Source: Casuarius casuarius (Eukaryota; Chordata; Aves; Casuariiformes; Casuariidae). Taken from it: DNA of 64,000 nt. Within the stretch, counting starts at the first letter, position 1, and the number at the start of each line of letters is the position of its first letter. The position numbers and the translations under genes were made by a program. The DNA lies in the NCBI GenBank assembly GCA_003342895.1, contig PTFA01000005.1, positions 2,340,274 through 2,404,273 of the forward strand, read 5' to 3'. Below are positions 13,215 through 25,845 of this stretch, in pieces. The notes beneath the pieces were generated by a model. The model was not told the origin of the DNA, searched no databases, and saw only the letters and a list, made by a program, of their open reading frames with translations.

Positions 13215-13825
13215 GAGTTTTCTGACAGAATTTTGTTTTCTCAGAAAATACTGATTCGTCAAACTGAAACTGTCTGGAGAAAATATCTTGACTTTGACAA
13301 ACTTTCTTCAATCCCAGAGTTTTATCTGAATTCGCCGTCAGGCTGCTGGAGGGCCAGCCTTCCAGACTCTAAATCTCTAGTGCAGCCATGCCACATAAAC
13401 AGCGCCTTGGACAGGGACCATAGNGTTTCCAGTCTCTCCATCCACCCAAGATTTTGTTCTGCCCAACTCTCAAAGAAACAGTCCTGTGAGCTGGCTAGCC
13501 CAAGAGGTGTGGAGCACCTGTGCCAAGGCAGTCAGCTCTGCAGGGCTGCCCTGGAGTAGCAGAAATTGCCAGCTGCAGTGTGGAAATGCAGAAGGCTCTC
13601 AGCTGCTTCAGTAACAGCCACCATTCTTTCTGAGGAGTGCATTTGGTTTCAGAATTATATGCTCGCATTTCCTACAGAAACCTTTCAGAATTCTGTGTCC
13701 ACAGGAACTGCTGGGAAAAAAGGGGCCTACTTCCAGTTAAGAATAACACATTTTGAAATATTGGAATCTTCCAGAAAATGGAACCCCAAAATTTCAGCCA
13801 GTTCTAATCTCAACACTTCCCTACA
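13215..13825. repeat. Decayed AT-rich interspersed repeat
   Basis: Two ends of the block share a style of sequence that I associate with a dispersed sauropsid repeat. 13215-13310 has gacagaattttg..., cagaaaatactgattcgtcaaa and ttgactttgacaaac-type phrases. 13745-13810 has ttttgaaatattggaa..., agaaaatggaacccc and ttcagccagttcta, close to the 'gaccagctcta' end of such repeats. I cannot name the family. The middle, 13320-13740, is too diverged to assign. Confidence 0.4.
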
Positions 13826-14151
13826 TGAACTCTACTGTTCTTTACCCTTATTCTAATATTAGATGCACCACTCAGATAATATTGCTAATTATACTTGAAA
13901 AGAATGGAGCAAAAAACAAAGAAGGGAGACATAGCAAAAAAGAGGAAGAACAAGAACAGACAAAAAACTGAGAAAGGGAAGTGCTTTAAGCACTCCAGCT
14001 GCACAGTCAGCTGTTGACTGTTTGTCATGATTTCTGGGTGTTTAACATTAACCTCAGGTGTTTTGAGGCCAAACCAGGGTCCTCTTTAACCTCTGAGAGC
14101 CCAAGGTCTGTAGAACAGTTGTGCACCTTACATACTACTACCAGATGTTGA
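13826..14151. other. Intronic DNA, purine-rich in part
   Basis: 13900-13980 is an A/G-rich stretch. Nothing else is recognised up to the left arm of the inverted repeat. Confidence 0.5.
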
Positions 14152-14275
14152 TCATGTCCACAGGCAGAAATTTACCTCCAGGGCTTTTGGGAACCTTGAG
14201 TCCAGGGCCATGATTCCCAGAGAGAAGTCACCCAGGAGATGGTGGGGAGCAGGCACTGCCTGATGGAGGGAAGTG
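14152..14275 (+). repeat. Left arm of 124-bp inverted repeat
   Basis: This arm is the reverse complement of 16018-16141 at 121 of 124 positions, with no gaps. The three differences are one a/g change after 'gcagaaattt' and two changes in the 'gtcacccaggag' segment. Similarity stops sharply at both ends. The family is unrecognised. Confidence 0.95.
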
Positions 14276-16017
14276 CATGTGGTGTAAACGGGTATTCCAA
14301 GACTGTACCAAAAGCTCCTCCCATAACTGGGGAATATCCTATGATATCTGAGTTCCCCAAATACCCAAAAGCATTTGGAGTTCTCCATCAATTTACTTGC
14401 TTCTTTTAAAACTTGCATCTTCTCTTTTGTCCCACCCAGACATACACCACAGGGAGTAGGTTCCATCTTGGAGACTATCCCTATTAATTTTCCTCTCTCT
14501 TTCCAACCCCTCATCCCCCATATGCCTGATGTTTTGCAAACCTATAGGAAGGTAAGGCCCTGGCCTTTGCAGCATGGCATGCACAGCCCAGAGAGGAACT
14601 ATGAGAGGAGGGGTTAACCAGGGCAGACCACCCTGAAGAGGTTGTAGTAACTGCCAGTTGGATAAAGCAGCTCTTATCTGGGCAAAAAAGCAAGTGTCCT
14701 AGGGCCCTACTCTCACTTCTGAGTCGAGAGTAAGTAATCTAGGAAAACAGTTGTCTCTTTAACTGTATGGAGTCTTTCAGGTAAGATGTTATTTTTGTTG
14801 CTGAGCCTGGCAGGGTGGTAATGGCTGGTAGCTACCTGGATTGCATTTCCCTGTGGGTTTGTCAACCCTTGCAGCTCTGGAGAGAATCTTGGGATATTTA
14901 CTGTCTTTCCTGAAGTCAGTGTAAAATTTCTGATTTTTTTTTCCTCTCTGTGCTTTCTTTTTATTTTGTTTTTACACAAATCTTATTCCATAAGTCAGAA
15001 AGGCTGCATTAAGTTTGAATGTGCAGCCTCTGAGGAGTTAAACATCAGAAAGCACAAGGCTTCTTTTGCCTTCGAAAAACAGGGAGGAAGGCAGGGTGTT
15101 TTCAGTCTGGTGAATTCAGACTCATCACTTTAGGGTGCAGATCTGTTGTGTGATTTTATTTTTATTTTTAATAATTCAGGTGAGTGGTAATGGTTTCTTA
15201 AAAAGATAGGTCAATGGTTTGTCTTTTTGCCTTTCTGTCTTTTCCTCTGTTGCCTCTAGCTTGCCTTCCCCAGTCTTGCAACTGTCAGAGAGAACAGCTG
15301 AACAAGCACTGTTGTGGGCAGGGCAGGCAGGCAATCAGGAAGAAAGAGGAGTTCTCCTGTCTGTCAGGATACTGTTGAGCTGTTCTGTTTCAAATTAGTT
15401 GCTTTAAAAATAAACAAATGGTTATCTCCTGGGCTGTGCCCTGATTGAAGCCTGGAAGAGAAAAGCAAGCCAGAAAAGAAGGTGTTTTGAGAAGGCGAAT
15501 AAGAGGTAGGTGGTACAAAAGAGGAAGACACTCGCAGGCAGAGAGGAAGCATGGTGAAGGGTCTTTTGAGGTTAATGCTGCCAACAGTGTGACAGTTGTG
15601 TCTGCGTGAGCAGCAGAGGACAAAGGTAAGCATAGATGCAAAAGGAGGACCCTGAACAGCCTGAGTCTGTCAGTGCCTTGCTCTGTCCGGCTGGGACACA
15701 TGCTCCAGAGGAAAGGATTTGACAGTCCAGACCTATCTTAAATGCAGGGAAAGCTGTGCTTGGCCCAGTAGCAACCTCTGTTGTCAATTGAAATGTTAGC
15801 CTCTTCTCCTCTGAGCAAAAATGACTGACTTTTATTCAGCTGTCTTTAACACTGCTCCTGACAAGAGGTACCCTCCAGGCAGCTGCCTGCAGGCTCAGTA
15901 GGGATATTGGTGAATGAACTATCCGGCCACACCAATTTCTGTTCTGTGAGGAACTTTAGAGAGGCCTGTACTGAACCTTGTGGCTAACATGAGCTGTCTA
16001 GTTGGCTTAGGAGTTTA
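14276..16017. other. Spacer between the inverted repeat arms
   Basis: This is 1,742 bp of ordinary-looking sequence. It has no recognisable transposase and only short open frames (the longest on the minus strand at 15390-15701, 103 codons, no motif). If the arms were terminal inverted repeats, this would be the body of a non-autonomous element, but no target-site duplication is obvious outside the arms. Confidence 0.5.
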
Positions 16018-16141
16018 CACTTCCCTCCATCAGGCAGTGCCTGCTCCCCACCATCTCCTTGATGACTTCTCTCTGGGAATCATGGCCCTGGACTCAAGGT
16101 TCCCAAAAGCCCTGGAGGCAAATTTCTGCCTGTGGACATGA
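16018..16141 (-). repeat. Right arm of 124-bp inverted repeat
   Basis: This is the inverted partner of 14152-14275 at 97.6% identity. Its outer end reads ctgcctgtggacatga and is followed by ccaaagc, which does not match the left outer flank (atgttga). Confidence 0.95.
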
Positions 16142-19100
16142 CCAAAGCTTCTTAGACCTTTCTGGCTTCTTAGAAAGTTAGACTGTGCTTCAAAGAGGCC
16201 CTCTGCCACTATTACCTTGGCTTTACAGCTAGGGATCCCAAAGGGCTGAGCATCTTTTCTCTTAAATCTGATGTTGTAGAAAGTACCTGAGTTGAGCTCC
16301 AAAAACCTAAAGTCTCTGTAGCAGTCTAGGCTGCACACGACAGGGCCTAAAGAGTGCAGACTTTCCTAATGTTACCTTAATGCTGCATCTCTCATTAAGA
16401 TAAGCACCTGGAGTTTTGTGTTCATTCAGTCTTGTTGCCCCTCCAGGGCATCAGCGTCCATAAATTTGGCACTGATCATAGCTGTCCTAAAATAGAGATG
16501 CCTGTCTGCTGAAAGCTGGATTAAGGTAAACAACTCATGTGTTCTAACCGCTTCTTTTTCTCCCTCCCCCAAAACAAAACAAACCCCCAACCCAGTCAGC
16601 ATATGGAAAGCTGTCGTGCTCCCTGCTCTCCAGTAGTCAGCTTTAATTAAACAAATACCCAAGGTGGCCTGTTCCCATAGACAAAGAACAGCTCTGTGTT
16701 TTTCTGCCTGAATAATTTTAGACTACAAGAAATGCCAAATCAAGACAGAATGAAAATNAGTCTCACTGTGAGTGTACAGATCATGCTTCTCTCTAACATG
16801 CTGCATCACCCTGCCTTGCCCTGTGATTCCTCTCCTGACCACTTATGTAGCACAGCTGTAATAGCCCCCAATGCAAGGAGGACAGTGAAGATCACCGAAT
16901 TCTCCAATTACCAGTACTTGCCTAAACTCTGTAGCCTGGTACTTGGGCCCTACCAGCCTTCTTGCTCAGTAGCTTTGCCCTTTGTCCAAATGCACACCAA
17001 TTCTTAGAAATCTGACAACGCCGACAGCAAATGCTCCTTCCTCAAGCAATATTCTATTAGTAAATAACTAGGCCAACTCTCATAACCTTTCTCGTTTCTC
17101 TTTAAAGCTCCACCTTTTGGAGAAATGCTAGAGGTTTTGACCAAAAGTCATTGTCTGTAGTGCTGGATAGCTCAGCTTTCCTGGAGCCTTTTGCTAGTTG
17201 TCTTTATCTTGCATTTTTTCGGATGACTGCCATGAGAACAAATAGAGTCACAAAAAAGTACAGTCTCGAAGTGGAAGATTAAAGGCAGAAAAAGTTGAAG
17301 GAGAACTGAATTCATCTCAGGTTGGGTTTTCTGGCTGTTATCTTTCCTAAGATGACAGCTGGAGAACTGCAAACAGGATCTATTTAGTAGTACAAAGTTT
17401 ATGAAAACATGGTCGCACAATCTTACTTCTTATTCCCCCAAAATGTGCTGCTCAATGCTACCACTACCACCAGAGCTGCAATATAACCTAGCTAAGATTA
17501 GCTATAGACCTTACTCATTTTAGCATCTCCCTCCTGTGTTAGATCTATTTCTGACTGCAGTCTGCCTGGAACAGCATAGGTGAGATTTGAAGGAGGCAGT
17601 GTTTTAAAAAGAAGAGTACCTTTAAATAACTGGCTGTTTTGCCCTAACACCCTTCACCCTTTTCTCTGAAATACCCTGGCTAAAACCTTCTAGTTGTCTT
17701 AATTATTGGTCTCAACCATAGGTCATTAGACTGATGTTTTGGGCGGAGTTGAGTACAGCCAGAGTTTATTTTGTGGAGGAACCATGTATCATTAAAAATA
17801 AATTCTAGTTAATTTCCAGACTTTAAGTTCTTCGACTTCTTCTAAGTCTGATGGCTTCCTCATTGTTATGTGATACTGTTGATGACAAGAATTTGGAAAG
17901 ATTCAGAGAGGGTCCGGACACTTAAAAGAATGGTAAGACTATCCTACTAGAACAGTTAATGCAGATGAGTTTTTACATCCTTCTCAAAGTCAATGTTTAG
18001 GACTCAAACTTTTCAGCATTAGAAGAAGGCTTTTATGGGTGTCCCATAGCTCTTCACTGTTACTCTTCTTGCTCTTCCTCTTGAGCATCTGATGGTGGCC
18101 ATCTCTGGAAGACAGCTACACAGACCAGACTGAACCAGACTAACAAATCCTGTGTTAGAGGGCAAGGGGTTTAGTAGCCAAGGTATTAAAGATCTCAGAG
18201 ATTTTGTCTTAACTCCTGTCTCTCAAAAATGCTTGGTTTAATCACCTGTCGTCAAAGAAGCAAATGGCCAGTGGCTGTCTAACTACTGTGGGAGTGCAAA
18301 GAAAGACAGCTGAAATCATTGCTTTATTTTACATTCCTAATAACAGCAGCAGTCCCAAACTGACAGCCCCAGGGATACATCTTGGGAATAGACTGATCTA
18401 GTATTCCTCTCTAAATTGCCAAAAGCCCTTGGAGTCAGTCCAAAAATCTTCCAATCTTAATCCCCAAAGAACAGAACAAGACTGCAGCTGTTTGGAATCA
18501 GTTTTGCAGGGTAGGTGACTGAGGATGAAACTGAAGAAGATTTGAGTAAAGGATAATAGGAAGATGATTTGGAATTTGTGTTTGTGTGTGGACCTACCAA
18601 GCGCCTACTGATGCTTCTGGGCTACTTTGGTTGTATATCCCCTTCCCAAAGTTCTTAGCCTCTGCCTCATCTAATACTACACTTAATATCTATTTTTCTT
18701 TATGACTAGTGATTTCCTTTGCTCCTTGAGTCATCACTGCCTCCACTCTCATCAGAGGCAGCCTCTCAAGTGGCATTGACCATCCTTAGCCCTTCAGCTA
18801 TCTGAAAAGCCAGTGCTATATTTGTAAAGGGCTTGCAGATGCCAACACAGTCTATGCAGAACCACTTCATACCTGTTCCACATACTTGTCATTGGCTTTC
18901 AGGTCCATGCATCCAGGGGTAGATGCTCATACTGTATCTATGTACTGAGTGCCAGCTACATCATCTCAATGTAGGACTTGTGTATTTCAGCCTGGAGATT
19001 GTCCAACTCTGCAACCCTTCACGGGCTTAGATATCTGATGAATTGTATGGAAAGCTAAGGATGGATCTTAGTAATGTCTAGATGCCAGCATGCAACTACT

Positions 19101-22100
19101 GTCTACAACAGCAAATTGCTGATGAAATCCCCTGAGTGCTTCAGCATGATGGATGACTGTAGAACATACACATATATGCCCAGCCTTGCCAGGGGACATG
19201 GTAGCTCTTCTTTCAGTNCACTTGAGGGCTTACTGTTCTATGACTTTCTTTAGCATTTTCAAAGCTGCTCTTCCTTCCTCTCTCCTCCACCCCCTCAAAG
19301 CGAAGCTGAGGGGAGGGGGAGGGTTGAACTCACCAGCAACACCTATCCTTTCTGCTTGCCTGACAAATGAAAAATCAAATATGTTTTGTAGTCTGGAACT
19401 TGGCCTGCCTTGAATGCCTCATGATTCTTGGAGAGAATATCTTCTTCCATAATTTTCTGGGGAAATTCAAAGATCGAAAGATCAGAGCTCATTCTCTAAA
19501 ACATTTAGCACCTGCTTAATCATCATACTATTTCTTGGTACAAATTTAGCTTAAGTTAATACATTCTGTGTTGTTATCCTTCTCTAGCATTACTGTAAAT
19601 CTGCTTTTCTGGGGCTAGAGTATGGGACAAAGAGGGGAGGCCCACTGACAGAGCAGTTTCAGCTTCTCACCAGAATGTATCGGTTATACAGGCTCTATAA
19701 AATATCTTAAGACAAATTCACCTCAGTAGTATAAAATACCATATGCATACACTATTATTTGGAAAGTGAAAATTCAATATGACATGCTGATGCAAATGTG
19801 TGTCTTTCAGCTATTGTGGGTTCTTCAGAACAGCACAGCTTGGAAGGATAAGCACAAGGCATCCGTGTTGAGGAAACGGAATTTCCTGTGTTGGAGGAAG
19901 AAAATCTGAGCCAATGCTGGTGTGATCTGATCTTTTTTTGGTTAACCAGTTCGGTGAATATAACAAATATGTCAATTATGCCATTCACTTATCACCATCT
20001 GCTTCTAGGGATAGAGATATTAACGCCATATCTTCCTGAACAGCTGCTTTCTCAGCTCACTTTCATCCATATCTATGGCAGGCATTCCTCCTGTACATCC
20101 CTATTCATACCTTGAAGAAGCTCTTAGGGATAAGGGTGAGTATAGGTGGCAGATGAGTGTGTGGATTTGAGAAAAAAGTAGGGGTGTTTTGCACCAACTT
20201 CAGTTTGAAGAACATGACTGGTGGACAAATGTGTGTGGATGTGTACTATGCGGGGTCTGATAGTGTGAGCTGGCATCCATAGGCTCAAGGTCAGAGCAAG
20301 CAATGTGCCCGAGAGATAATGAATAAGAACTGTGGCCTCTGGTGTTCTAGCTCAATGGGGTCTGCTCCTCTGCCATGGACCTAGACTCTCTTCTTTTGCT
20401 TGTTGGTGACAGCCTACCTGACAAAAATTTCCTTCCCCTAGCACCTGGGTGCCAGACTTCAGTAGCAAGAGTGAGGGAGACTGGAAAGATGTCACTTGCA
20501 GACTTACTTTATTCAGTGAAAATTGCTGCTGACAAGTCCATTTTGTTACCCAGAAACACTTGAAGGAAATCTAATGCATTTGTTAAGCCTACAAGGAGTG
20601 GCTGGGCTGACTGCCAGAACCTCCCCTACGTGCTAGAAATAGGCAAGAGCAGAAAAAGGAATGGAAGGAGCAGCTGGTATTCATACAGGCCCCTGGAATC
20701 AAAGAGGGAGAGTGTAGTCTGGCTTCTGTGTCCACTTTGCCAGATAATCTCCTCTTGTAACATCTAAAAGCAAATGCCTCTATCTGGAGCTCACAAAATA
20801 TGAGGGTGTTCAAAATCTGTGGCCAGCTTTTGGAACCACTTCCATCCTTTCTCACGCTGTGGTGCATTATTCTTTGTGCAGTTTTGTGACTCTTTTGTCT
20901 TTTGTGACTCTTGCTGTTTCGGCTACAGTGGGATGAAATGAGGTAAGGATTATCCACTGACCCTCAATTATCTGTGGGCTAACTTCATCATAACTGGAGT
21001 TAAGCCTAGATGACAACGATTGTCCACAGGAGGAAGTTTAAGACGAAATATCTACTGTACAAAAAAGTCTGATCCTTAAGGCAGTAAACAATGTCTTGCA
21101 TACACATGCAATGTCTTAATAAAAGACAACAGCTTGAACAGACTTGGAGAAAGTATTCAACTTGGATTGAACAAAAGTGTCAGGTTTGGGACATGTGGAC
21201 GGCCTGAGAGAAGCTTGCCTTGCTGAAAGCTCTCCTGTAGGGTGAGGGGCACTTGTATCTCTGAGGTAGCTATGTTGGTGTCTCTTGTAGAGTTACTAGT
21301 TGAGGAAATACTCTTTAGGTTTATGGAGGATGCTTCTCATGCTCTCACATTTGCCCAGCAGCAATGATTCACTCTGAAGCTTCTCTTTTTGCCATTAGTT
21401 TCTTTCTTAAGGCATAGTAGGAACAGGGATGAGGAAAATGACTGCAGTTCCCAGAAACAAACTTGCTGGGTGGAAAAGAGTTTGTCACCAGCTGCTAGAT
21501 GACTTGAATTCTTGGTAGCAGGAAGGCATGTTGTAAGCATGAGTTAGAGTCCAAGTGCTCTCTCTGAGGAGTGGAAAGACAGAATGTAGCAGTGTAAAAG
21601 GAGCAGGAAATAAGAAAACAAGGGAGGCNAAGGAATGGAAGTGGGGAAGGGAGAGTGAACCAGACTGACTATGCAAACACCATCGAGGGGGCTTGAAGGG
21701 TTGCCCCCCGCAGATGTTTTTGAATCACATGTCAATGGGGAGCCCATTCACTCCATTTAAATTGGATTTCTCTCTTCCAGAGGAACCCCAAACACAAAGA
21801 GCCTGGCTGTCTGCTAGCTGGACTGGTGCCTTCTTAGCACTAAGAGGTTCAAGGCAAAGCAGCCATGATGGGAGGAAATTCTGTTTGTGAGACTAAGCAA
21901 TAATCCAATGTGCAACATCAGTCTTGTTTAGATCTTCTTTCAAGGGTGGACACAGTTGATGATCTGCTGTGATAGAAAAGCCACAGTACCATTTGCTCTG
22001 CCTTGCTATTGGAGTCAACAGCAGTACCCAGGAAGAGCAGCTACTGTATTAAAGAGCAACNTGATATTCTGCCTATACAGCCAGTCACGTGGATTGCTCC

Positions 22101-25100
22101 TCTAGTGATAAATGAAACACTCACTGGCAGTAAGGATGGGGTTAAGGAGTTGTATATTTCAAATATCACAAATAGGAAGCTGTTATGTAAATGTGAAGTG
22201 GGTTTTTCCTGTGTAAATTCCTAAATCCTTTCAATGAAATAATTACTATAAACAGAAGCTGTATTGATTAATTTCTTAATGAAAAGATGGTATATACATA
22301 CAACACTACTTTTCCAAGACAGCATCTGATCTCGTATACAAGCACTTCTTCCCCTCAACTTTAGCTATCTTCAGTATCATCATTTCTTTTAAAGGTTATA
22401 TATGTAAAGGAATAATTACATGTCTGCAAATGCATACTGATAATGCCCTTCTGTAGTTTTGAAACATCTTTTCATATCTCTGCTGTTTTGCACTATAAAA
22501 AGGCTCTTTCTTCTCTGTTCAAATAATAGATTTATAACTACGTAGAAAGAAAGTAACTGACAAAAGCTCACTTTTAATTACACTGATGAACATTCTTCAA
22601 ATCCCCTCCAGTTCTTCATATATTAATTACAGTTTGTCAGTCTAATACCAATGAGTATGTGGTCCTGCTAAAGAGATCCAGCACTAGCACTCTGCCTGGA
22701 TACTCTGCTAGCAGAGTAAGCACCTTTTTTTTTCTCTCCCATTTTGGACTAATGTGTATGAATGCTATAAAAAAGTTAAGGTTCATGTTAGTGGAATTGG
22801 CAACCTTTTTCGTAATTACTGAGACTGAGAGATATAAATGGAATTTAGGTATCCTCCTCAGTAAGAATAAATTATTTTTACATTTTGAATAAGTGTCAGA
22901 ATTTCACCTGGGATTTTTGTTTTGACTTAGGTCTGCTTTTAATCAAGTCTAGATATTTCACTGGCTGCTCAGTCATGCAGCTCATGTTTTACCCTTTAGC
23001 ACAGGAAGAAAGCCATGGAACTTTCTAGAGGTTGAAATCAAACTGTACTTCAGCACTGGAGAATGACACAAAGCTGTACAAAGGAGTACTGTTCAATACN
23101 GCAGAATCCCATAAACATGCAAATTAACTGCATACATAGAAATGGCTCACCACTGAGCTCTTTATGAGCCTTAGCACTACTGCCTTCTGTAGACTTGCCC
23201 CTGCATGGAAATGCATGGCCTGATTTTCTGCTTCCATTTCTGCAATCCTGAGCCCTTACAGGCAGCTCTGTCTTTGCTGCCAGATACCAGACTAGCACAA
23301 TAGTGAATTGCACCAGCAGTGCAGTGCTTAAAAGCTTATCACTACCCCATTGGGCTGATGTACTATATTTAAATACCGCTTTTATTCTGCATACCACCCA
23401 CCAAAGATTATCAAGATTGTTCTGTGGGGTAAGTCCTGCTGCCTACTATTGAACTGCTCAGAATTCTACTATATATTGAGGCTTGACACCAACAAAACAA
23501 AATATGACAAGCAGAGTGCAGTTGAGTACAGTGAGAAAGACCTTAGCTTGGTTTGGCTTGGCTTGCAGAAGGCTGCTTCAGGCCCTTTGTCTGGGACCTT
23601 GTCTATGGAAACCCCGTTGCTACCAGCTGCTGCAACTAGCAGAGTGTTGTCCATGTTACACCAATGACACCTACAATTGAAGGTGGAGTGGTTGCCTGAC
23701 TGGGAAGCATGACAAGGGGAATTAGAAATGTAGAATTGGACATAGGCTGCTTTGTGGCATAGGCAAGACTGAACTGTGCTGTTCTGCAGATGATGCATCA
23801 GAGCTGAGTTGCTTCTGCTGTAGGAAGAGAAGCAGAGGAAAAAGGTTAAAATAGCTGCAGAGCTGGTTCTTCTGCTCCAGGTGGCAGATAGAAGAGAAGG
23901 GAATAGTGACCACCGGTTCAGGGGAAAGCTACTTTCCCCTTTTCCCTGCCGTGCACACCCATGTGTTTGCACCAGGGCTTTGGCATACGGAAAGTAGACA
24001 AAGTTCAAGACTGCTTGTTGTCAGCAGCCTGCTGATGTGGACAGCAGCTGAATTTGCATATGTAGTTGCCCTGGAAAGGCATTAGTGCCTTTGGCACTAA
24101 TGAACTGTGCCTAAAAGCTTCCTTTCAGATGGGGAGAGGATGGAATTTGAAAGCTGTAGTTCAACATTTGAACATCATGGATACATGGTTTTGCGTTAAA
24201 GGAAGACTTCAAAGTCTCTTGCAGCTTCATATATTCCTGGCCTTCATAGGGTAGCAGGAGTACAGGTGGGATTAATGAGCTGTCTAAGATTCGGAAAAGC
24301 TATGGAAATCGTTCTCTTTCTCCATCTAAACTGCCCAATAATTCCTGAGATTTAAAACCATAGGAACACAAAATGTACTGTCAAGTCAATATCCTCTGTA
24401 AATTTATCAAGATGATGACAGACAGTTTAGGTTGCTCTGAATCCCAGGAACTGGATTGTGTAATACTCCATGTCTGGTGGAGCTGCTTTGATAAAAAATC
24501 ACCATAATAACTGAGAAGGCATCACTTCTTAAGCTGATGCTCTGCCTACACTAACTATTCATCCATGCCCTGTCTCAGTACTAGGATACAAATGTCAGTC
24601 TGCACTCATATTCCTGGCCAAAAAAGCAGTGCCTCAGTCAGTAGTGACCATAGGAACCTACAGCCTACATTTGCAACCAACTGTAGAGCTACTTTTGAAT
24701 TAAATGAGCTGCTCATGTCTTTCTCTACTGTGGATTGTTCTGTAGTGCCTTACTGCAGCTAACTTGTGCCTTGTGGGGAGTCTTAGCTTGCTAAACCATC
24801 TGACTTACAAATCCACTATTGTTCTCTATTTAATAAAGTTTGGAGCTTCTCATCAGTGTGCTTAAGCTTTTATTTCTTTTCCTCTATTTGGAAAAAATGT
24901 CTAAGGAGTGATTCTGGAATCATAAACATAAGAAAGTTTTCTATACTACAGGAGCCTGAGGTCTGTTGAGATATTTCAGGGAAGTTGCAAACACAATTAC
25001 TGGCAATCAGAGTCAGGAACTGTGGGACTGATTATGCTCCTACTCCTGAAACAAGATGGCTGATGCAGATCTGAACCCTGTGGTAGTACAGCTGAGCAAT

Positions 25101-25753
25101 CTCCTCTAACAACTGAGATTTAATAAGTATGCTTCAGTACCCTGGTGCCAACAGGGCTTTAGCATAAGCTGACACCATGTGGCTCAGCATAAGCTGGCAG
25201 TGCTATTTTTGCTTTCACACTTCAGCTGTGAAGCTACATCAGTGATGGTTCCAGACCCTATATGCTGGGATGTGACGATACTTTCCATCTTTGGAGGAGG
25301 CAACAGCCGTGCACACACTATCCACAATATCTGCATCTGTAGTTACTTTAACACTAGGAGCTGTTGATATCTTGATTCTTGTGATGAATGCATTCTGCCT
25401 AGACTCTAGCTTAGCCTCAGAAGTTGTGCGGTAGGGGAAATTCCACTTTTGGTATTCTGTATAACAGAGGTATAGTGTATGCAGAAATCCCAGAGCTGTA
25501 GAAGAGGTGGCAGAAAGAGACACTTCAGCCTTTCAAAGGAAAAGCAGCCGAGTACAAATAAGATTTTAATCAAACAAGTGTCAAACAATGAGAAGAGCAG
25601 AAGTAGAATTCTGGATTGGAAAAGACAGGCATCTTCCTCCCCGTTCCCTAAGCACAGGTATGAAGATGGGAAAGCAATTAGCACACTTCCCAGGCTACAA
25701 GGGTCAGTTTTTGCTTGAAGTTGAAACGTCCAGGGAGTAGCTACACATAACAG
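16142..25753. other. Intronic DNA, nothing firmly recognised
   Basis: No gene or RNA gene is visible. A short segment near 18820-18850 (tatttgtaaagggcttgcagatgcc) resembles the 3' tail of MIR/L3 elements, but too little is left to call. The longest open frame, 179 codons at 23469-24008 on the minus strand, has no domain signature and is within chance for this much sequence. Confidence 0.5.
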
Positions 25754-25845
25754 CAGGGTGACTCCAGAGCAAACAAATTGTGACAGGGATTCATTAGTCA
25801 CTGGATTTCCTTCATGGAGATGAAACAGAGCTTGTTTAATGTGCC
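25754..25845 (+). repeat. Dispersed repeat copy A, unknown family
   Basis: This segment aligns in the same orientation with 38999-39092 at roughly three quarters identity by eye. Shared blocks include agcaaaca, tgtgacagg, ttcatt and gaaacagag. The divergence implies an old interspersed repeat or an ancient local duplication. Confidence 0.65.

Noticed and set aside
14152..16141. Clear terminal inverted repeat transposon with target-site duplication
   Set aside because: The arms fit, but the immediate outer flanks (atgttga and ccaaagc) do not match and no transposase is visible, so I keep it only as an inverted repeat of unknown origin.
23469..24008. 179-codon minus-strand open frame
   Set aside because: It has no domain, no codon or composition signal, and the length is within chance for 64 kb read in six frames.
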